Assembly (NCBI RefSeq): GCF_029278605.1
Contig: NZ_CP119572.1
Span: forward strand, 1,860,001-1,924,000
Reading direction: 5' to 3'
From: Cupriavidus sp. WKF15
GTDB taxonomy: Bacteria > Pseudomonadota > Gammaproteobacteria > Burkholderiales > Burkholderiaceae
Length of the DNA stretch: 64,000 nt
Shown here piece by piece: positions 26,932 to 36,576 of this stretch. The position numbers and the translations under genes were made by a program. A model generated the notes under the pieces. That model was not told where the DNA came from. It did no database searches and was given only the letters and a program-made list of their open reading frames with translations. How positions within the stretch are numbered: position 1 is the stretch's first letter; each line of letters opens with the position of its first letter.

Positions 26932-28794
26932 TCAGAACCAGGCGTCCTGCATGTCCAGCGTGGTGCGGTCCAGCGTGGCCAGCAGGTCGAGTTGCGGGCC
27001 AACCTTCGGCAGCTCCCAACGCGAAAAGTACGCGGCCGCGGCCAGCTTGCCGCGATAGAAAGCTTCGTCCTCGCCGCTGGCGCCGCGTGCCAGTGCGGCT
27101 TGCGCCACCAGCGCCTGCTCGAGCCAGATCCAGGCCACCACCACGTGGCCGAAGGCCTCCAGGTAGATGCTGGCGTTGGCCAGTGTCACGTTGGCGTCGC
27201 CGGCGCTCCAGAGCACCCTCGTGACGTCCGCAAGGCGCGCTGCGGCGGCGCCGAGGGCACGGGCCTCGCTGGCCAGCGCCGCGTCGCCGGTCGACAATGC
27301 GCGTTCGCAAGTAGCCCGCACGCGCTCGCCCAGCAGCCGGAATGCCGCGCCGTCCTTCATCACCACCTTGCGGCCCAGCAGGTCCAGGCCCTGGATGCCG
27401 TGCGTGCCTTCGTGGATCGGGTTCAGGCGGTTGTCGCGGTAGAACTGCTCGACGTTGTATTCGCGGGTATAGCCGTAGCCGCCATGCACCTGGATGGCCA
27501 GGCTGTTCGCTTCCAGGCACCACTGCGAAGGCCAGCTCTTGGCGATCGGGGTCAGGATGTCCAGCAGCAGCGACAGCCGCTCGTGCGCGGCCGTGTCACC
27601 GGCGCTGGCCGCGGCACGCTCTTCGTCGACGAGCTTCGCGCAATACAGGTTCAGCGCCAGGCCGCCTTCCACGTAGCTCTTCTGTGCCAGCAGCATGCGG
27701 CGGATATCCGCGTGCTCGACCAGCTTCACCTGCGGGCTGGCGGGATCCTTGCCGCCGGGGCCGACCGGGCGGCCCTGCGGACGGTTGCGCGCATAGTCGA
27801 GCGCGTGCAGGTAGCCGGTGTAGCCGAGCGTCACCGCGCCCAGGCCCACGCCGATGCGGGCCTCGTTCATCATGTGGAACATGCAGGCCAGGCCCTTGCC
27901 GGCCTCGCCGACCAGGTAGCCGATCGCCCCGGCCTTGCCGCCGGGCTGGTACTTCATGCCCTCGCCGAAGTTCAACAGGCAGTTTGTTGTGCCGCGGTAG
28001 CCCATCTTGTGGTTCAGGCCCGCCAGCACCACGTCGTTGTGCTCGCCGAGCGAGCCATCGGCATTGACCAGGTACTTGGGCACGATGAACAGCGAGATGC
28101 CCTTCACGCCCGGCACGAGCTTGCCATCCGGTCCCGGAATCTTGGCCAGCACCAGGTGGACGATGTTCTCCGACAACTCATGCTCGCCGGCCGAGATCCA
28201 CATCTTGTTGCCGCGCAGCCGGTATTGCGCGCCCAGCGTCGATTCGCCTTCATACTCGGCGCGCGTGGTCACGTCGGACAGCGACGAACCTGCCTGCGGC
28301 TCCGACAGGCACATGGTGCCGAAGAAACGGCCTTCCATCTCCGGCTTGACGAAGGTCTCGATCTGCGCGGGCGTGCCGTGCGTCAGCAGCAGATTGGCAT
28401 TGCCGATGGTCAGGAACGGGTAGGAACTCGTGCCGACGTTGGCGGCCTTGAAATAGGCGAAGCCGGCCTTCTCGACCAGCACCGGCAGCTGCATGCCGCC
28501 CAGTTCGTAGTCCTGCCCGGCGGCCATCAGGCCGGCCTCGCAGAAGGCCTTCAGCGCCGTACTGACCTCGGGGATGATGGTAACGGTCTCGCCGTCGAAC
28601 TCCGGTTCGTGCTGGTCGTTCTTCTTGTTGTGCGGCGCGAACAGGTCGGTGGCGATCTTCTCGCAGGTGTCCAGCGCCGCGTCGAAGGTCTCGCGCGAGT
28701 GGTCGGCGTAGCGAGGAATATGGCTCAGCTCTTCGGCCTTGAGCCATTCGTACAGGACGAAATTCAGGTCACGGCGGGAAAGGATCAGCGACAT
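26932..28794 (-). CDS. Acyl-CoA dehydrogenase, long form with C-terminal extension
   Basis: The 620-residue flavoenzyme has MCLSEPQAGSSLSD and KMWISAGEHE for FAD/substrate binding. The AFM-type middle domain continues to IQVHGGYGYTREYNVEQFYR, and a C-terminal four-helix extension is typical of the roughly 600-residue FadE5/DmdC-like class. It catalyses the first oxidation of acyl-CoA beta-oxidation. GGAG lies at good distance from the ATG at 28794. A REPIN-like element separates it from the thiolase gene. Confidence 0.94.
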   Translation of the reverse strand: MSLILSRRDLNFVLYEWLKAEELSHIPRYADHSRETFDAALDTCEKIATDLFAPHNKKNDQHEPEFDGETVTIIPEVSTALKAFCEAGLMAAGQDYELGGMQLPVLVEKAGFAYFKAANVGTSSYPFLTIGNANLLLTHGTPAQIETFVKPEMEGRFFGTMCLSEPQAGSSLSDVTTRAEYEGESTLGAQYRLRGNKMWISAGEHELSENIVHLVLAKIPGPDGKLVPGVKGISLFIVPKYLVNADGSLGEHNDVVLAGLNHKMGYRGTTNCLLNFGEGMKYQPGGKAGAIGYLVGEAGKGLACMFHMMNEARIGVGLGAVTLGYTGYLHALDYARNRPQGRPVGPGGKDPASPQVKLVEHADIRRMLLAQKSYVEGGLALNLYCAKLVDEERAAASAGDTAAHERLSLLLDILTPIAKSWPSQWCLEANSLAIQVHGGYGYTREYNVEQFYRDNRLNPIHEGTHGIQGLDLLGRKVVMKDGAAFRLLGERVRATCERALSTGDAALASEARALGAAAARLADVTRVLWSAGDANVTLANASIYLEAFGHVVVAWIWLEQALVAQAALARGASGEDEAFYRGKLAAAAYFSRWELPKVGPQLDLLATLDRTTLDMQDAWF

Positions 28795-28885
28795 GGTGTC
28801 TCCATGCGGCGCGCTGCGTGGCGTACCGCAAATTCTTTGCCTTCTTGTGCAAACCGACCGGATATTGAAGCACCGTATGGGTGCT

Positions 28886-29005
28886 CCCTCTCCCGCTTGC
28901 GGGAGAGGGTTGGGGTGAGGGCCGGGCGGTACTACGAAGTACAGGATGGTGGTATGCCACCGCCTGCCCTCACCCCTTGCCCCTCTCCCGCAAGCGGGAG
29001 AGGGG
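28886..29005. repeat. REPIN-like inverted pair of CCCTCTCCCGC hairpins
   Basis: Two hairpins, CCCTCTCCCGC-TT-GCGGGAGAGGG (28886-28909) and CCCCTCTCCCGC-AA-GCGGGAGAGGGG (28980-29005), face each other. Between them GGGGTGAGGGC (28913-28923) pairs with GCCCTCACCCC near 28967-28977, so the whole 120 bases form one long imperfect palindrome. This is the layout of a REP doublet (REPIN/BIME). It lies in the 244-base gap between the thiolase and acyl-CoA dehydrogenase genes. Just beside it, ACCGGCA-GCG-TGCCGGT (29011-29027) forms another hairpin. Confidence 0.75.
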
Positions 29006-29038
29006 AGCAAACCGGCAGCGTGCCGGTTTTGTCGGCAG

Positions 29039-30217
<1,179 letters not shown>

Positions 30218-30264
30218 GTCTTGCTCCTCGGAATCTTGGTGTCTTTCAGTTCGGTTGGTTCGGT

Positions 30265-30903
30265 TCAGCCTCTGGCTTGCAGCAGTTCGGCCGACTGGAT
30301 GCGCTTCACGCCGGCAGCGGCGAGGTCCTTCCACGCTTGCGCCAGCGACCCGTTCAGGTCGATAGCGCGGCAGGCATCCTCGATCAGCACGGCTTCGAAA
30401 CCCGCGGCGCGCGCGTCGAGCGCGCTCCACGCCACGCAGTAGTCGGTCGCCAGCCCGGCCAGGAACACGCGCTTCACGCCGTGCTCGCGCAGGTAGCCCG
30501 CCAGTCCGGTGCGCGTGCTGCGGTCCGCCTCCAGGAAGGCGGAGTAGCTGTCCACGCCGGTGTGGTGGCCCTTGCGGATCACCAGCCTGGCATGGGGCAC
30601 GTCGAGCCCGGCATGGAAGGCCGCACCCGGTGTGTCCTGCACGCAGTGGACCGGCCACAGCACCTGCTGGCCGTACGGCAGCGCGAGCATCTGGAACGGC
30701 TCGGCGCCGGCATGGTTGGCGGCGAACGAGACATGGTCCGCCGGGTGCCAGTCCTGCGTCAGCACCACGTGCGCAAACTCACGCGCCAGCCGGTTGATCA
30801 CAGGCACGACCTCGTCGCCATGCGGCACGGCAAGCGCGCCGCCGGGCATGAAGTCGTTCTGCACATCGATCACCAGCAGGCAATCATCCGGACCGGGTCT
30901 CAT
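30265..30903 (-). CDS. pncA: Nicotinamidase/pyrazinamidase (isochorismatase-like fold)
   Basis: The 212-residue hydrolase has [18 protein letters not shown] with the catalytic Asp, [12 protein letters not shown] with the metal-binding Asp/His set, VIRKGHH with the catalytic Lys, and [10 protein letters not shown] with the Cys nucleophile. All are PncA hallmarks. It deamidates nicotinamide to nicotinate for NAD salvage. It lies between the fadB-type gene (34-base gap) and the thiolase gene (47-base gap), an unusual neighbourhood. Confidence 0.92.
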   Translation of the reverse strand: MRPGPDDCLLVIDVQNDFMPGGALAVPHGDEVVPVINRLAREFAHVVLTQDWHPADHVSFAANHAGAEPFQMLALPYGQQVLWPVHCVQDTPGAAFHAGLDVPHARLVIRKGHHTGVDSYSAFLEADRSTRTGLAGYLREHGVKRVFLAGLATDYCVAWSALDARAAGFEAVLIEDACRAIDLNGSLAQAWKDLAAAGVKRIQSAELLQARG

Positions 30904-30937
30904 TTTCGCCTCCGTCAGCCTTGCTGCGGCCCGGGCC

Positions 30938-33019
30938 TCAGTCGTTGAAGCCCTTGCCTTCGTCCGCCAGCTTCTGCAGCAGCGGTGCCACTTGCCAGGC
31001 CTCGCCGTGGTAGCCCTTGGCGTACTTCTTCATGGCCAGTGCCACGTTGTAGAGGCCAACCTGGTCGGCGTACAGCATCGGGCCGCCGCGGAACAGCGGG
31101 AAGCCGTAGCCGGTCAGATACACCATGTCGATATCCGAGGCCTTCGACGCGATGCCTTCTTCCAGGATCTTCGCGCCTTCGTTGACCAGCGCGAACACCA
31201 GGCGCTCGACGATTTCCTCGTCGGAAATCTTGCGGCGCGTGATGCCCAGGTCCTTCGAATGCTGCACGATCATGTCGTTGACCTGCGGGTTCGGGTACGG
31301 CTTGCGGTCGCCCGCCTTGTAGTCGTACCAGCCGGCGCCGGTCTTCTGGCCATAGCGGCCCATTTCGCACAGCAGGTCGGCGGTCTTCGAGTACTGGATG
31401 TCCGGCTTGTCCACAGCGCGGCGCTTGCGGATGGCCCAGCCGATGTCGTTGCCGGCCAGGTCGCCCATGCGGAACGGGCCCATGGCGAAACCGAACTTCT
31501 CGATGGCCTTGTCCACCTGTTCCGGCAGCGCGCCTTCGTCGAGCAGGTAGCCGGCCTGGCGGCTGTACTGCTCGATCATACGGTTGCCGATGAAGCCGTC
31601 GCACACGCCCGACACCACGGCGGTCTTCTTGATCTTCTTGCCGATCGCCATCACAGTGGCCAGCACGTCCTTGCCGGTCTTGGCGCCGCGCACGACTTCG
31701 AGCAGCTTCATCACGTTGGCCGGGCTGAAGAAGTGCATGCCGACCACGTCCTGCGGACGCGTGGTGAACGAGGCGATCTTGTCCACGTCGAGCGTCGAGG
31801 TGTTCGACGCCAGGATCGCGCCCTGCTTCATCACTTCGTCCAGCTTCTTGAAGACGATTTCCTTGACGCCCATCTCTTCGAACACGGCCTCGATGACGAG
31901 GTCGGCGTCCTTGATGTCGTCATAGGACAGCGTGGTCGACAGCAGGCCCATGCGCTGCTCGACCTTCTCCTGCGTCAGCTTGCCCTTCTTGGCGCTGTTC
32001 TCGTAGTTCTTGCGGATGATGCCCACGCCGCGGTCCAGCGCTTCCTGCTTGGTTTCCAGGATCGTGACCGGAATGCCGGCGTTCAGGAAGTTCATGCTGA
32101 TGCCGCCACCCATGGTGCCGGCGCCGATCACGGCGATCTTTTCGATCTTGCGGACCGGCGTGTCCGACGGCACGTCGGGGATCTTGCTGGCGGCGCGCTC
32201 GCCGAAGAACGCATGGCGCAGTGCGCGCGATTCCGGCGTCGTCACCAGGTACAGGAAGCCATCGCGCTCTTCCTTCAGGCCCTGCTCGAACGGCTTGAGC
32301 GAACCAGCCACGGCTTCCAGGCACTTCAGCGGCGCCGGGAAGTTCTTGGCCATGGCGGCCACGGTGTTCCTGGCGAAGCCGAGGAAGCCTTCCGGGTTCT
32401 CGTGGCGGACCTTCAGGTCGCGCACCTTCGGATACGGGCCGGGCGCCGTGGCAACGCTCTGGGCGAACTTGACCGCTGCGGGCAGCACGTCGCCATCGAC
32501 GATCTCGTCGAACAGCTTGGTGCCGGCAAACTTCTCGGACGGCACGGCGGTGCCCGAGACGATCATGTTCGCGGCCGCTTCCAGGCCGATCACGCGCGGC
32601 AGGCGCTGCGTGCCGCCGGCGCCGGGCAGCAGGCCCAGCTTCACTTCCGGCAGCGCGATCTGCGCACCCTTCGCGGCCACGCGGTAGTTGCAGCCCAGGG
32701 CCAGTTCCAGGCCGCCGCCCATTGCCACCGAATGGACCGCGGCCACCACCGGCTTCGACGAACCCTCGATCACGCGGATCACCGAATGCAGCGTCGGTTC
32801 CTGCGTGGCCTTGGGCGTGTTGAATTCACGGATATCGGCACCGCCCGAGAATGCCTTGCCGGCGCCGGTAATGACGATGGCCTTGACGGCCGCATCGTCC
32901 AGCGCACGGGTCATGCCATCGACGATGCCAAGCCGGGTGCCGTGACCCAGGCCGTTGACAGGAGGATTGTCGAGCGTGATGACGGCTACGCCGTCCTGAA
33001 CCTGATACTGCGCTGTCAT
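30938..33019 (-). CDS. Bifunctional enoyl-CoA hydratase / 3-hydroxyacyl-CoA dehydrogenase (FadB type)
   Basis: The 693-residue protein has an N-terminal crotonase domain (GGGLELALGCNYRVA, LPEVKLGLLPGAGGTQRLPR with the catalytic Glu). An NAD-binding hydroxyacyl-CoA dehydrogenase domain follows (VIGAGTMGGGISMNF), then a MHFFSPANVMKLLEVVRG segment and two C-terminal dehydrogenase domains. It performs the second and third steps of beta-oxidation. AAGGAA precedes the ATG at 33019. It is the first gene of the minus-strand cluster, with a promoter near 33200. Confidence 0.95.
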   Translation of the reverse strand: MTAQYQVQDGVAVITLDNPPVNGLGHGTRLGIVDGMTRALDDAAVKAIVITGAGKAFSGGADIREFNTPKATQEPTLHSVIRVIEGSSKPVVAAVHSVAMGGGLELALGCNYRVAAKGAQIALPEVKLGLLPGAGGTQRLPRVIGLEAAANMIVSGTAVPSEKFAGTKLFDEIVDGDVLPAAVKFAQSVATAPGPYPKVRDLKVRHENPEGFLGFARNTVAAMAKNFPAPLKCLEAVAGSLKPFEQGLKEERDGFLYLVTTPESRALRHAFFGERAASKIPDVPSDTPVRKIEKIAVIGAGTMGGGISMNFLNAGIPVTILETKQEALDRGVGIIRKNYENSAKKGKLTQEKVEQRMGLLSTTLSYDDIKDADLVIEAVFEEMGVKEIVFKKLDEVMKQGAILASNTSTLDVDKIASFTTRPQDVVGMHFFSPANVMKLLEVVRGAKTGKDVLATVMAIGKKIKKTAVVSGVCDGFIGNRMIEQYSRQAGYLLDEGALPEQVDKAIEKFGFAMGPFRMGDLAGNDIGWAIRKRRAVDKPDIQYSKTADLLCEMGRYGQKTGAGWYDYKAGDRKPYPNPQVNDMIVQHSKDLGITRRKISDEEIVERLVFALVNEGAKILEEGIASKASDIDMVYLTGYGFPLFRGGPMLYADQVGLYNVALAMKKYAKGYHGEAWQVAPLLQKLADEGKGFND

Positions 33020-33520
33020 GCTGGTTCCTTTGGTGTCTTGGGTTGTCTCGGGATTCGAATTCTCGAATATGGTTCTTTGCTGCATTGCCGGCCTGTTTCG
33101 ACCGTTCCACGATCCGCGGCCGAAACCGCGATGAAAGGGTAAACCCTCCGCATTCCCTCGCCTGACAAGCATTTCAGCCGACGGGCGAAACACAGCATAC
33201 ACAAAATAGCACGGTCGTTCAATTTTAATTTTTCGGCTATTTGGCCATCATGCGCGCCCTTTATTCCCGCCCTTCGCCGCATGCATGGGTCCACCGTCCC
33301 ATGCCCGGAGAAAACCCTTGTCCAGCCAAGCATTTGCGGAATAACCCATGGCGGCCACCGCACTTTCGCGAAGTCAACGCTGCGGATCAAGGCCAGTATG
33401 CGACTTAATTTGAGCTCGGCGGGCGATTCTCCAAAAAAGACAGGTTAGACTCCCGGCTTTTCATTTTTCGGCCCCGGATCTCCAGAAGAGGCCCGGGCAG
33501 GCGAAGTTCCAGCGACCCTG
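33020..33520. other. 501-base intergenic region between divergent fadB-type and permease genes
   Basis: No coding sequence is credible here. The left half is the leader and promoter of the fadB-type operon (about 170 bases of untranslated RNA from a start near 33187). The AT-rich stretch 33201-33240 holds the operator candidate. The right half (33300-33520) presumably holds the permease promoter, but I cannot point to convincing boxes. Confidence 0.6.
33194..33222 (-). promoter_or_regulatory. Promoter and TetR-type operator of the fadB-type operon
   Basis: On the minus strand TTGAAC (33222-33217) and TATGCT (33199-33194) are spaced by exactly 17 bases, a good sigma-70 promoter. The -35 box is part of an imperfect palindrome (plus-strand GCACGGTCGTTC, 33209-33220) matching the gbd operator at 10 of 12 positions and the acyl-CoA synthetase one at 9 of 12. 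A repressor here would occlude the -35 element. Confidence 0.55.
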
Positions 33521-35041
33521 ATGTCTTCCCACTCCCACCCTCAACCGCACCAGCATCCGGTCGTCGAACATGACGACCTCCAGCGCAAGCTCAAGGCGCG
33601 CCATCTCACCATGATCGCCATCGGCGGCGCCGTCGGCACGGGGCTGTTCGTCGCCTCGGGCGCATCGATCGCGCAGGCCGGTCCTGGCGGCGCCCTGCTG
33701 ATGTATGCGCTGCTCGGTTTCATGGTGTACTGCCTGATGACCAGCCTGGGCGAACTGGCCGTCCACATGCCCGTGGCCGGCTCCTTCGTTACCTACAGTG
33801 CGCTCTATGTCGACGAAGGCTTCGGCTTTGCGCTTGGCTGGAACTACTGGTTCAGCCTGGCCGTGACCATTGCCGTCGAACTCACGGCGGCGCAGCTCGT
33901 GATGCAGTACTGGTTTCCCGGCATGCCTGGCGTGGCGTGGAGCGCGGGTTTCCTGCTGCTGATGTTCGCGCTCAACGCGTTTTCGGTGCGCGGCTTCGGC
34001 GAGGCCGAGTACTGGTTCGCGCTGATCAAGGTGATCACGGTCATCGTGTTCCTGGGCGTGGGCCTGCTGATGATCTTCGGCATCATGAAAGACGGGCCGC
34101 AATCCGGCTGGCACAACTTCACCATCGGCGACGCGCCGTTCGTAGGCGGCATACCGGCCATGATCGGCGTGGCGATGATCGCGGGCTTCTCGTTCCAGGG
34201 CACCGAAACCGTCGGTGTGGCAGCAGGCGAGGCAGAGAATCCCGCGCAGACCATCCCGCGCGCGATCCGCCAGACCTTCTGGCGCATCCTGCTGTTCTAT
34301 GTGATCGCCATCCTGATCATCGGCGTGCTGATTCCCTATACGGACCCGAACCTGCTGCGCAATGATGTCACCGACGTCGGCGTGAGCCCGTTCGCGCTGG
34401 TGTTCCGCCACGCCGGGCTGGCCTTTGCCGCGGGCCTGATGAATGCGGTGGTGCTGACCGCCCTGCTGTCGGCCGGCACGTCGAGCATGTATGTCTCCAC
34501 GCGCATTCTCTATGGCCTTGCCGTCAGCGGCCGCGCGCCGCGCTGGCTCGGCAAGCTGACCGTGAGCGGCGTGCCGTTCAATGCGCTGCTGGTCACCACC
34601 GCCATCGGCGCGCTGTGCTTCTTCAGCTCGCTGTTTGGCGACAAGGCCGTGTATCTGTGGCTGCTGAACACCTCCGCAATGACCGGCTTCTTCGCCTGGT
34701 TCGGCATCGCCGTCAGCCACTATCGCTTCCGCCGCGGGCTGGTCTACCAGGGCTATGACGTCAACGCGCTGGCCTACCGTTCGCCGCTGTATCCGTTCGG
34801 GCCCGTCTTCGCCGGGGTGCTTTGCCTCGTCATCGTGGCCGGACAGAACTATCAGGCCTTTGCGGATATTCCGAACCGCTGGCCCGAGATCATCGCCACC
34901 TATATCGGCGTACCGGTGTTCCTGGCGCTGTGGCTCGGTTACCGCATCGTCAGGAAGACGCGCCTGATCGACTATGAGGATATGCCGTTCGAATTGCCAA
35001 AGCGCGCAGTGCACGCCGACAAGCAGACGGTGCATGCGTGA
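33521..35041 (+). CDS. Amino-acid permease (APC/AAT family, LysP/GabP-like)
   Basis: The 506-residue protein has about 12 membrane helices and the AAT signature HLTMIAIGGAVGTGLFVASG at the first helix, with SLGELAVHMPVAGSFVTY and GFSFQGTETVGVAAGEAENP further on. It imports an amino acid by proton symport; the substrate cannot be decided. The His-rich N-terminus (HSHPQPHQH) is unusual and may be cytoplasmic. It is convergent with livF. Confidence 0.92.
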   Translation: MSSHSHPQPHQHPVVEHDDLQRKLKARHLTMIAIGGAVGTGLFVASGASIAQAGPGGALLMYALLGFMVYCLMTSLGELAVHMPVAGSFVTYSALYVDEGFGFALGWNYWFSLAVTIAVELTAAQLVMQYWFPGMPGVAWSAGFLLLMFALNAFSVRGFGEAEYWFALIKVITVIVFLGVGLLMIFGIMKDGPQSGWHNFTIGDAPFVGGIPAMIGVAMIAGFSFQGTETVGVAAGEAENPAQTIPRAIRQTFWRILLFYVIAILIIGVLIPYTDPNLLRNDVTDVGVSPFALVFRHAGLAFAAGLMNAVVLTALLSAGTSSMYVSTRILYGLAVSGRAPRWLGKLTVSGVPFNALLVTTAIGALCFFSSLFGDKAVYLWLLNTSAMTGFFAWFGIAVSHYRFRRGLVYQGYDVNALAYRSPLYPFGPVFAGVLCLVIVAGQNYQAFADIPNRWPEIIATYIGVPVFLALWLGYRIVRKTRLIDYEDMPFELPKRAVHADKQTVHA

Positions 35042-35046
35042 AGCCT

Positions 35047-35070
35047 GGCGCGACCGGCCTCGGCCGCGCC
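35047..35070. terminator. GC-rich stem-loop between convergent permease and livF
   Basis: GGCGCG (35047-35052) pairs with CGCGCC (35065-35070), with a further three pairs inside. It sits in the 36-base gap between two convergent stops. No T-tract follows on either strand, so terminator activity is a guess. Confidence 0.35.
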
Positions 35071-35077
35071 GGCACAG

Positions 35078-35791
35078 CTATACCTCCAGCCACTCCTTGC
35101 GCACCTGCGCATTCGCCTTCAACTCGTTCGGCGTGCCCTCGAACACGATGTGCCCGTGGCCCATCACGTACACCCGCTGCGAGATATCCAGGGCAATGGC
35201 CAGCTTCTGCTCGATCAGCAGCACCGATACGCCGCGCTCCTTCAGCGTCTTGAGGTAGTCGCCCACCAGCGTCACGATCATCGGCGCGAGGCCCTCGGTC
35301 GGCTCGTCGATCAGGATCAGGTCGGGGTCGCCCATCAGCGTGCGGCACAGCGTCAGCATCTGCTGCTCGCCGCCTGACAATACGCCCGCCGCGGTGTTCT
35401 CGCGCTCCTTCAGGCGCGGGAACATCTTGAACATGTCGTTCATGGACCAGCGTGGCGTCGCTTGGCGCGGATTGCGCTTCTCGCCGAGCAACAGGTTCTG
35501 GCGCACCGTCAGCGTCGGGAAGATATCGCGGTTCTCCGGCACATAGCCGATGCCGAGGTGGGCAATCTCGAAGGTGCGGCGCCCCAGGATCTCCTCGTCG
35601 CGAAAGCGCACCGATCCCTCCGCCTTGACCATGCCGAGGATGGCCTTGGCCATGGTCGAGCGCCCCACGCCGTTGCGCCCGAGCAGCGCGACGATCTCGC
35701 CTTCGTCGATATGCGCGTCCACGCCGTGGAGGATGTGGCTCTTGCCGTAGTAGGCGTGCAGCCCGGTTACGTCCAGCATGCGCTTTGCCAT
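35078..35791 (-). CDS. livF: Branched-chain amino-acid ABC transporter ATPase LivF
   Basis: The 237-residue ATPase has the LivF-type LSGGEQQML signature and Walker B LILIDEPTEG. The Walker A motif reads GRNGVGRST (residues 38-46), with Arg44 in place of the normally invariant Lys. I checked the codon (GCG CTC region, 35654-35680) and the call stands. I recall this variant in other beta-proteobacterial LivF paralogues. The start overlaps the livG stop as TGATG. Confidence 0.93.
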   Translation of the reverse strand: MAKRMLDVTGLHAYYGKSHILHGVDAHIDEGEIVALLGRNGVGRSTMAKAILGMVKAEGSVRFRDEEILGRRTFEIAHLGIGYVPENRDIFPTLTVRQNLLLGEKRNPRQATPRWSMNDMFKMFPRLKERENTAAGVLSGGEQQMLTLCRTLMGDPDLILIDEPTEGLAPMIVTLVGDYLKTLKERGVSVLLIEQKLAIALDISQRVYVMGHGHIVFEGTPNELKANAQVRKEWLEV

Positions 35792-36576
35792 CAGTGCGCT
35801 CCTTCGGTGGCGCCTTCCGTGGCACCTTCGTCCAGCGTGGTACCCAGGTAAGCCTCCTTGACCTTGCGGTTGTTGCGGATGGCCTGCGGCGTATCGGTGG
35901 CGATCACCTCGCCGTAGACCAGCACCGAGATGCGGTCGGCCAGCCCGAACACCACGCTCATGTCGTGCTCGACCATCACCAGCGTCTTGCCCGCGGTGAC
36001 CTTGCGGATCAGCTCGACCGCGTGGTCCGATTCCGAGCGGCTCATGCCAGCCGTGGGCTCGTCGAGCAGGATCACGTCGGCGCCGCCGGCGATGGTGATG
36101 CCGATTTCCAGCGCACGCTGCTCCGCGTACGTCAGCAGCCCGGCCTGCGAGTCGCGCCGATGCTGCATGCCGATCAGTTCCAGCACCTCCTCGGCGCGCT
36201 CGCGCGCGTCGCGCAGCGCCGACAGGCGGTGCCAGAACGAGTACTTGTACCCGAGCGACCACAGCACCGCGCAGCGCAGGTTCTCGAATACCGACAGGCG
36301 GTGGAAGATATTGGTGATCTGGAAGCTGCGCGACAGCCCCATGCGGTTGATGGCAAACGGCTGCAGCCCGCCGATTTCCTGTCCGTTCAGGCGCACCGAG
36401 CCGGTGGTCGGCGCAAACCGTCCCGAGATCAGGTTGAACGTTGTCGACTTGCCCGCGCCGTTGGGCCCGATCAGCGCGTGGCGCTCGCCCTTGCCAATGG
36501 TCAGGTTCACGCCGCGGATGATTTCCGTCTGGCCGAACTTCTTGCGTACATCGGTCAGTTCCAGTGCCGCTGTCAT
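35791..36576 (-). CDS. livG: Branched-chain amino-acid ABC transporter ATPase LivG
   Basis: The 261-residue ATPase has a normal Walker A (GPNGAGKST), the LivG-type signature LTYAEQRALEIG and Walker B VILLDEPTAGMS. The extreme C-terminus is a short repeat, EGAT-EGAT-EGAH, encoded by a 12-base tandem repeat. It overlaps livM by four bases (ATGA). It pairs with LivF to drive import. Confidence 0.95.
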   Translation of the reverse strand: MTAALELTDVRKKFGQTEIIRGVNLTIGKGERHALIGPNGAGKSTTFNLISGRFAPTTGSVRLNGQEIGGLQPFAINRMGLSRSFQITNIFHRLSVFENLRCAVLWSLGYKYSFWHRLSALRDARERAEEVLELIGMQHRRDSQAGLLTYAEQRALEIGITIAGGADVILLDEPTAGMSRSESDHAVELIRKVTAGKTLVMVEHDMSVVFGLADRISVLVYGEVIATDTPQAIRNNRKVKEAYLGTTLDEGATEGATEGAH

